In this document: piece after piece, positions 7,509-11,027 of the stretch
Numbering within the stretch: the first letter of the stretch is position 1
Layout of the letters: each line of letters begins with the position of its first letter
Origin: Dehalococcoidia bacterium
GTDB taxonomy: Bacteria; Chloroflexota; Dehalococcoidia; GIF9; AB-539-J10
Direction: 5' to 3'
NCBI GenBank assembly: GCA_023229725.1
Contig: JALNYR010000080.1
Coordinates: forward strand, 1-11,027
Length of the DNA stretch: 11,027 nt
Program-made: the position numbers and the translations under genes
The notes under the pieces: model-generated
Database searches by the model: none
What the model was told of the DNA's origin: nothing
The model's input: the letters and a program-made list of their open reading frames with translations, nothing else

Positions 7509-7531
7509 CCATCGTTATTGTCAAACGATGG
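7509..7531. repeat. Perfect inverted repeat upstream of the winged-helix regulator
   Basis: CCATCGTT, a 7-nt centre, and AACGATGG give 8-bp arms. The right part contains TGTCAAACGA (7519-7528), which is also found at 7383-7392 over the LEA-like -35 box. On the plus strand it is followed by GGGCGGGCC and TTTTCTCT, so a weak terminator shielding the regulator promoter is an alternative. An operator is the likelier reading, but neither is proven. Confidence 0.45.
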
Positions 7532-7584
7532 GGCGGGCCTTTTCTCTGCACCTGCCGCAACGGTCCGTCCTGCGGCGGCCGGTG

Positions 7585-7590
7585 TATAAT
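7585..7590 (+). promoter_or_regulatory. -10 box of the winged-helix regulator gene, short or no leader
   Basis: A perfect TATAAT lies 12 nt before the ATG at 7603. The 12 nt between contain no Shine-Dalgarno. A start 7-8 nt after the box would leave a leader of only about 5 nt. No convincing -35 is found at 16-18 bp, which may mean that expression depends on an activator. Confidence 0.6.
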
Positions 7591-7602
7591 GCCGGCACTT
7601 CG

Positions 7603-8406
7603 ATGACGGACGTATCTGAGAGCCCGAGCGTATCGACGCGGTTCCGCATCCTCATGGAGATAGCGTCGCGTCAGCCTTCTGTGCAGCAGAAGGATGTTGC
7701 CCGGGAGCTCGGCATCACCGTGCAGGCGGTGTCCGAGCGGATGAAGGAGCTCGTGGCGGCGGGCCTGGTTGTGTCGAGAAGCAGGGCAAGCTACTCCGTC
7801 ACGCCTTCCGGTGTAGACTGGCTGCTGCGTCACGCACGAGAGCTGCAGTCGTACTCCGAGCGCATCTCCCGCATCGTCCGCGACATCTCGGTGACCGCCG
7901 CGGTGGCGGACGGCAACCTCGCGCAGGGGCAGAAGGTCGCCCTCGAGATGAGAGAGGGTCTGCTGCACGCACGTCCGTGGAGCGACGGCTACCCGGCGAG
8001 CGGGTTCGTGGCGGCCGCGGCGGGAGCCGGCGAGGATGTGGGCATCACGAAGGTTGAAGGCGTCATCCCGCTGGCGGTGGCCGAAGTGGCGATTGCAGCG
8101 TTGCCCGCCATCCAGGACGGCGGCTCGCGGCGCGCTGACATCCCCCGGCTGCGGCTGCTGGCGAAGCCCTGCGGCCTGGTCGCGGCGGTCGGCGTTGAGT
8201 CCATCGTCGCGCTCCGTCTTGCCGGCATCGAACCTCAGTACCGCTGGGCCGTTCCCGGCGCGGTCACGGAGGCGGCACTGTCCGGAGTCACGTGCCTGCT
8301 CGTCTGCAGCGAGGCGGACCTGTCCCGGGTCGCCGAGCGCCTCTCCGAAGGCGGAGTGCAGTTCTCGCTGGTTGACCTTGCCCTGCCGGACGCCGGCGCA
8401 GCGTGA
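7603..8406 (+). CDS. Archaeal-type winged-helix transcriptional regulator (MarR-like HTH plus conserved C-terminal domain)
   Basis: The product has 267 aa. Residues 12-70 form a winged helix: STRFRILMEIASRQPSVQQK leads into the recognition region VARELGITVQAVSERMKEL (32-50) and the wing VVSRSRASYSVTPSG (56-70). The rest (about 95-260) is an alpha/beta domain with glycine-rich turns such as AAGAGEDVGITKVEGVIPLAV and AVGVESIVALRLAGIEP, likely ligand-binding. From memory, this layout closely matches a family of predicted regulators common in haloarchaea and methanogens (I believe now labelled DUF7839), with the same RFRIL, QPxVxQ, AVSE and VALRxA landmarks; I know of no assigned ligand. The ATG at 7603 is chosen because the homology starts just after it and the TATAAT sits 12 nt before it; the frame extends to 7480 without support. 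Its neighbours, the LEA-like gene (divergent) and nrdDG (downstream), are the obvious candidate targets. Confidence 0.83.
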   Translation: MTDVSESPSVSTRFRILMEIASRQPSVQQKDVARELGITVQAVSERMKELVAAGLVVSRSRASYSVTPSGVDWLLRHARELQSYSERISRIVRDISVTAAVADGNLAQGQKVALEMREGLLHARPWSDGYPASGFVAAAAGAGEDVGITKVEGVIPLAVAEVAIAALPAIQDGGSRRADIPRLRLLAKPCGLVAAVGVESIVALRLAGIEPQYRWAVPGAVTEAALSGVTCLLVCSEADLSRVAERLSEGGVQFSLVDLALPDAGAA

Positions 8407-8465
8407 GGCCCTTCGCAGTCCCGCCGAACCTCCCCCCGACGATGGTCCCTTCCCGAGCCTTATGA

Positions 8466-8481
8466 CCACAACTGGTTGACA
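8466..8481. promoter_or_regulatory. NrdR box 1 (weaker copy)
   Basis: The site contains the palindrome CAAC-TG-GTTG centred at 8473/8474 and keeps the CACAA...TTG core of NrdR boxes, about 8 of 16 consensus positions. It also overlaps a perfect TTGACA (8476-8481), a possible -35 of the nrdD promoter. Its value comes from sitting exactly 31 bp (centre to centre) from the strong box 2. Confidence 0.7.
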
Positions 8482-8496
8482 AACCCATTGCCGCGG

Positions 8497-8512
8497 ACAC
8501 AACATATTGTGG
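8497..8512. promoter_or_regulatory. NrdR box 2 (strong copy)
   Basis: ACACAACATATTGTGG matches the 16-bp NrdR consensus (acaCwAtATaTwGtgt) at 14 positions by my count and contains the perfect palindrome CACAA-CATA-TTGTG. NrdR is the ATP/dATP-sensing repressor of bacterial ribonucleotide reductase genes and binds pairs of boxes about three helical turns apart, as seen here. It lies where the -10 of the nrdD promoter should be, so binding would block transcription. Confidence 0.88.
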
Positions 8513-8585
8513 TAGGGGCGAGGAGGACTGCAGCCGATTCCGGCTATCGCGTCCTCTTCCGCCTTGCGGTCAGTCAACTATCGAG

Positions 8586-8591
8586 AGGAGG
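8586..8591 (+). promoter_or_regulatory. Shine-Dalgarno deciding the nrdD start
   Basis: AGGAGG followed by a G-run lies 10 nt before the ATG at 8602. It rules out the longer open frame that begins at 8476 inside the NrdR operator. Confidence 0.8.
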
Positions 8592-8601
8592 GGGGTGTTC
8601 C

Positions 8602-10704
8602 ATGACCGACCACACCATCGAGTTCATCCGAAAACGTGAAGGCGCTGTCGTGCCTTTCGATGCCGGGAAGATAACCGAGGCGGTTTTCAAGGCCGTTCGC
8701 GCCACGGGCGAAGGCGACCGGGCCGTCGCGGAGCGCGTTTCGTCGCAGGTCGTCTCCATCCTCCGGATTACGTGCCGGGACGGCCGGGTGCCGACCGTGG
8801 AAGAGGTGCAGGACCTCGTCGAGAAGGTGCTGGTCGACCTGGGCTACGCCGGTGTGGCGAAGTCCTACATCCTGTACCGGGAGCAGCACGCCAAGCTACG
8901 CGAGTCACGCCGGCTGCTCGACGGCGCGAAGAGCATGGTCGACGACTACATCGGCCGTCTCGACTGGCGCGTCAACGAGAACAGCAACATGGACTACTCC
9001 CTGCAGGGCCTCAACAACTACATCTCAGCGGGCATCGCGTCACGCTACTGGCTGGGCGCCATCTACCCGCCCGAGATCCGGGATGCGCATGTGAATGGCG
9101 AGTTTCACCTGCACGACCTCGGCATCCTCGGCGTGTACTGCTGCGGCTGGGACCTGAAAGACCTGCTCCTGCGCGGCTTCGGGGGAGTCCCGGGCAAGGT
9201 GGAGAGCACGCCCGCAAAGCACCTCCGCAGCGCGCTCGGCCAGATAGTCAACTTCTTCTACACGCTGCAGGGCGAGGCAGCCGGCGCGCAGGCATTCTCG
9301 AACTTCGACACGCTGCTGGCGCCGTTCGTCCGCTACGACAAGCTGGACTACAGAGGCGTGAAGCAGGCGATGCAGGAGTTCGTCTTTGGCCTGAACGTGC
9401 CCACGCGGGTCGGCTTCCAGACCCCGTTCACCAACCTCTCGATGGACCTGCACGTGCCGTCGCACCTTGCCGGCGAATCCGTCGTGATCGGCGGGCAGCC
9501 TCAGGAGGCGACGTACGGCGAGTTCCAGGCGGAGATGGACTTGCTCAACCAGGCCTTCTGCGAGGTCATGATGGCCGGCGATGCCAAGGGACGCATCTTC
9601 ACGTTCCCCATACCCACGTACAGCATCACGAAGGACTTCGACTGGGACAGCGACCGTCTCGACATGCTGTGGAAGATGACGGCCAAGTACGGCATCCCGT
9701 ACTTCGCCAACTTCGTGAACTCGGACATGAAGCCGGAGGACACGCGCAGCATGTGCTGCCGGCTGCGGCTCGACCTGGCGCAGGTGCGGAAGCGGGGCGG
9801 GGGACTGTTCGGCTCGAATCCCCTGACGGGCAGCCTCGGCGTGGTCACCATCAACCTGCCGCGCCTCGGATACCTCGCGTCCTCGAAGGAGGACTTCCTG
9901 CAGCGACTCGACCGCCTCATGGTCCACGCGAAGAACAGCCTCGAGATACGGCGCAAGGCCATCGAGCGGTTCACCGACGACGGCCTGTACCCCTACTCCC
10001 GCTACTACCTCGCGTCGGTCAAGGCGCGACTCGGCAGCTACTGGGCGAACCACTTCTCCACCATCGGCCTCATCGGCATGCACGAGGCGTGCCTCAACTT
10101 CCTGGGCAGGGGCATCGATACGCCGGAGGGAGAGGAGTTCGCGGGCGAGGTGCTCACGCACATGCTGGAACGCCTGTCAGCATTCCAGGACGAGACCGGC
10201 CAGCTCTACAACCTGGAGGCCACGCCCGGCGAGGGCGCCTGCTACCGGCTGGCGAAGCTCGACAAGCAGAACTTCCCCGGCATCATCGCGGCCGGCAACG
10301 GCCATCCGTACTACACCAACTCGACGCACCTGCCGGTGAACTTCGAGGGCGACCTGTTCGATGCGCTGGCGCACCAGGACAGGCTCCAGGTAAGGTACAC
10401 GGGCGGCACCGTGTTCCATTGCTTCCTCGGGGAGCGCATCGATGACCCGGAGGCGTGCAAGATGCTCGTGCGGCGCGTGACGAACAGCGTGCGCATGCCG
10501 TACTTCACGCTGACGCCGACCTTCTCCATCTGCCACGAGCACGGCTATCTGAGGGGCGAGCAGGCGACGTGTCCCGAGTGCGGCGGACGCTGCGAGGTCT
10601 ACTCGCGCGTGGTCGGCTACTTCCGCCCGGTGCAGCAGTGGAACGAGGGGAAGCGGGAGGAGTTCAAGCAGCGGCGCGGCTACGCGGTCGCCGCCGCTGT
10701 CTAG
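8602..10704 (+). CDS. nrdD: Anaerobic (class III) ribonucleoside-triphosphate reductase
   Basis: The product has 700 aa, full family length. It reduces ribonucleotides to deoxyribonucleotides using an oxygen-sensitive glycyl radical. Residues about 4-95 are an ATP-cone (IEFIRKREGAVVPFDAGKI...), the allosteric ATP/dATP sensor. The catalytic barrel carries GVYCCGWDLKDLL (C180-C181) and SMCCRLRLDL (C385-C386), likely containing the thiyl-radical and redox cysteines. Near the C-terminus a metal-binding cysteine cluster (C644, C657, C660, C664, with H647 nearby) precedes the glycyl-radical loop SRVVGYFRPV with radical glycine G672. The ATG at 8602 is fixed by an AGGAGG ribosome-binding site and the start of the ATP-cone. 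It is preceded by a pair of NrdR boxes, so repression by NrdR-dATP is expected. The activase gene nrdG starts 15 nt downstream, giving an nrdDG operon. Whether formate or a thioredoxin-like protein is the reductant cannot be settled by eye. Confidence 0.97.
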   Translation: MTDHTIEFIRKREGAVVPFDAGKITEAVFKAVRATGEGDRAVAERVSSQVVSILRITCRDGRVPTVEEVQDLVEKVLVDLGYAGVAKSYILYREQHAKLRESRRLLDGAKSMVDDYIGRLDWRVNENSNMDYSLQGLNNYISAGIASRYWLGAIYPPEIRDAHVNGEFHLHDLGILGVYCCGWDLKDLLLRGFGGVPGKVESTPAKHLRSALGQIVNFFYTLQGEAAGAQAFSNFDTLLAPFVRYDKLDYRGVKQAMQEFVFGLNVPTRVGFQTPFTNLSMDLHVPSHLAGESVVIGGQPQEATYGEFQAEMDLLNQAFCEVMMAGDAKGRIFTFPIPTYSITKDFDWDSDRLDMLWKMTAKYGIPYFANFVNSDMKPEDTRSMCCRLRLDLAQVRKRGGGLFGSNPLTGSLGVVTINLPRLGYLASSKEDFLQRLDRLMVHAKNSLEIRRKAIERFTDDGLYPYSRYYLASVKARLGSYWANHFSTIGLIGMHEACLNFLGRGIDTPEGEEFAGEVLTHMLERLSAFQDETGQLYNLEATPGEGACYRLAKLDKQNFPGIIAAGNGHPYYTNSTHLPVNFEGDLFDALAHQDRLQVRYTGGTVFHCFLGERIDDPEACKMLVRRVTNSVRMPYFTLTPTFSICHEHGYLRGEQATCPECGGRCEVYSRVVGYFRPVQQWNEGKREEFKQRRGYAVAAAV

Positions 10705-10719
10705 GGTGGTCACGGCCCC

Positions 10720-11027
10720 GTGAAGATCTGCGGCGTCCAGGGCGTGTCGCTCATCGACTACCCCGGGAGAGTTGCCTCGGTCCTCTTCCTGGGCGGATGC
10801 AACTTCCGGTGCCCCTTCTGTCAGAACGCGGACCTCGTGTTGAGGCCTGACGGTCTGCCGCATCTGGCCGTGGGTGACGTCATCGCGTCGCTCTCCCGCC
10901 GGAGGTCGCTGGTCGACGGGGTGGTTGTCACCGGCGGCGAGCCACTCATACACGGTGACGAGTTGCCGGCACTGCTGGCGCGACTCCATGCCACGGGCTT
11001 CGCGGTGAAGCTCGACACGAACGGGTA
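10720..11027 (+). CDS. nrdG: Anaerobic ribonucleotide reductase activating protein (radical SAM), 3' end outside window
   Basis: The first 102 residues are present. NrdG cleaves S-adenosylmethionine with a [4Fe-4S] cluster to install the glycyl radical on NrdD. The radical-SAM motif is CNFRCPFC (C27, C31, C34), followed by VVVTGGEPLIHGDELP (G72-G73-E74-P75) for SAM binding and VKLDTNG at the window edge. The opening MKICGVQGVSLIDYPGR with VLFLGGCNFRCPFCQN is typical of the NrdG2-type activases, which resemble pyruvate formate-lyase activating enzyme; the family is about 190-240 aa, so about half is missing. The GTG at 10720 is the only suitable start: a GTG at 10706 is out of frame and hits a stop after five codons. 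A weak GGGTGG (10704-10709) may serve as ribosome-binding site. It is co-transcribed with nrdD. Confidence 0.93.
   Translation, partial: MKICGVQGVSLIDYPGRVASVLFLGGCNFRCPFCQNADLVLRPDGLPHLAVGDVIASLSRRRSLVDGVVVTGGEPLIHGDELPALLARLHATGFAVKLDTNG

Larger units (their letters stand above)
7251..7602. other. Divergent control region between the LEA-like gene and the winged-helix regulator
   Basis: This 352-bp stretch is the longest without a gene. It holds, from left to right, the ribosome-binding site of the LEA-like gene, a tandem 12-bp repeat (7331-7354), the LEA promoter with a palindrome in its spacer (7360-7388), a second short palindrome with the same half-site (7395-7405), a hairpin-forming repeat around 7456-7476, a perfect 8-bp-arm inverted repeat (7509-7531), and the TATAAT of the regulator gene (7585-7590). 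Frames are open on both strands here, but none has a ribosome-binding site or recognisable protein, so I treat it as non-coding. Such density of symmetrical sequence suggests binding by one or more dimeric regulators, possibly including the neighbouring winged-helix protein. Confidence 0.65.

Noticed and set aside
8476..8601. 42-codon upstream extension of nrdD
   Set aside because: It runs through the NrdR operator, starts within the possible -35, and precedes a strong AGGAGG-ATG exactly where the ATP-cone homology begins.
8772..10445. A 557-codon open frame in the second frame of nrdD
   Set aside because: NrdD is certain in the other frame; this product is Arg/Pro/Ala-rich low-complexity shadow without motifs. 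The long antisense frame at 9040-10161 is rejected for the same reason.

Overview
The window is GC-rich, gene-dense bacterial DNA with 11 protein-coding genes and almost no spare sequence. Six of the 11 genes appear to start with GTG or TTG, and several have promoters so close to the start codon that the mRNAs should be leaderless or nearly so. The mix of families is a bacterial core (RecJ, MtaB, Nth, NrdD/NrdG with NrdR boxes) plus a winged-helix regulator of a type I associate mainly with archaea. That would fit an anaerobic or facultative Chloroflexota-like bacterium (Dehalococcoidia or relatives). This is only a low-to-moderate confidence inference from family content, because no rRNA or marker phylogeny can be run here.

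Layout. 1-1421 (minus): recJ, cut at its C-terminus by the window edge. 1422-1528: a 107-bp divergent promoter region in which both genes have a -10 box exactly 8 nt before the start codon. 1529-3044 (plus): a MtaB-type tRNA methylthiotransferase and an overlapping DUF167/YggU gene. 3007-5934 (minus): a tightly packed three-gene operon transcribed in the order nucleoside hydrolase, PfkB sugar/nucleoside kinase, Gate-domain membrane protein; its last gene runs 38 bp into the 3' end of the DUF167 gene. 5935-5971: a 37-bp divergent promoter. 5972-6682 (plus): endonuclease III (nth). 6762-7250 (minus): a small, very hydrophilic, alanine/lysine-rich LEA-like helical protein with an internal duplication. 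7251-7602: the only long non-coding stretch, dense in promoters, palindromes and a tandem repeat. 7603-8406 (plus): an archaeal-type winged-helix regulator. 8407-8601: an intergenic region with two NrdR boxes. 8602 to the end (plus): nrdD and the start of nrdG, the class III (oxygen-sensitive) ribonucleotide reductase and its radical-SAM activase.

How the parts work together. The minus-strand operon reads as nucleoside salvage: probable uptake or export of a nucleoside by the Gate protein, hydrolysis to base plus ribose, then phosphorylation of the sugar (or of a nucleoside) by the PfkB kinase. nrdDG makes deoxyribonucleotides without oxygen and carries the standard NrdR operator pair. RecJ and Nth are DNA repair enzymes, and MtaB modifies tRNA. 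I see no mobile element, CRISPR array, tRNA/rRNA gene or defence system. The least explained region is 6762-8406, where a LEA-like stress protein and an archaeal-type regulator share a repeat-rich divergent control region.
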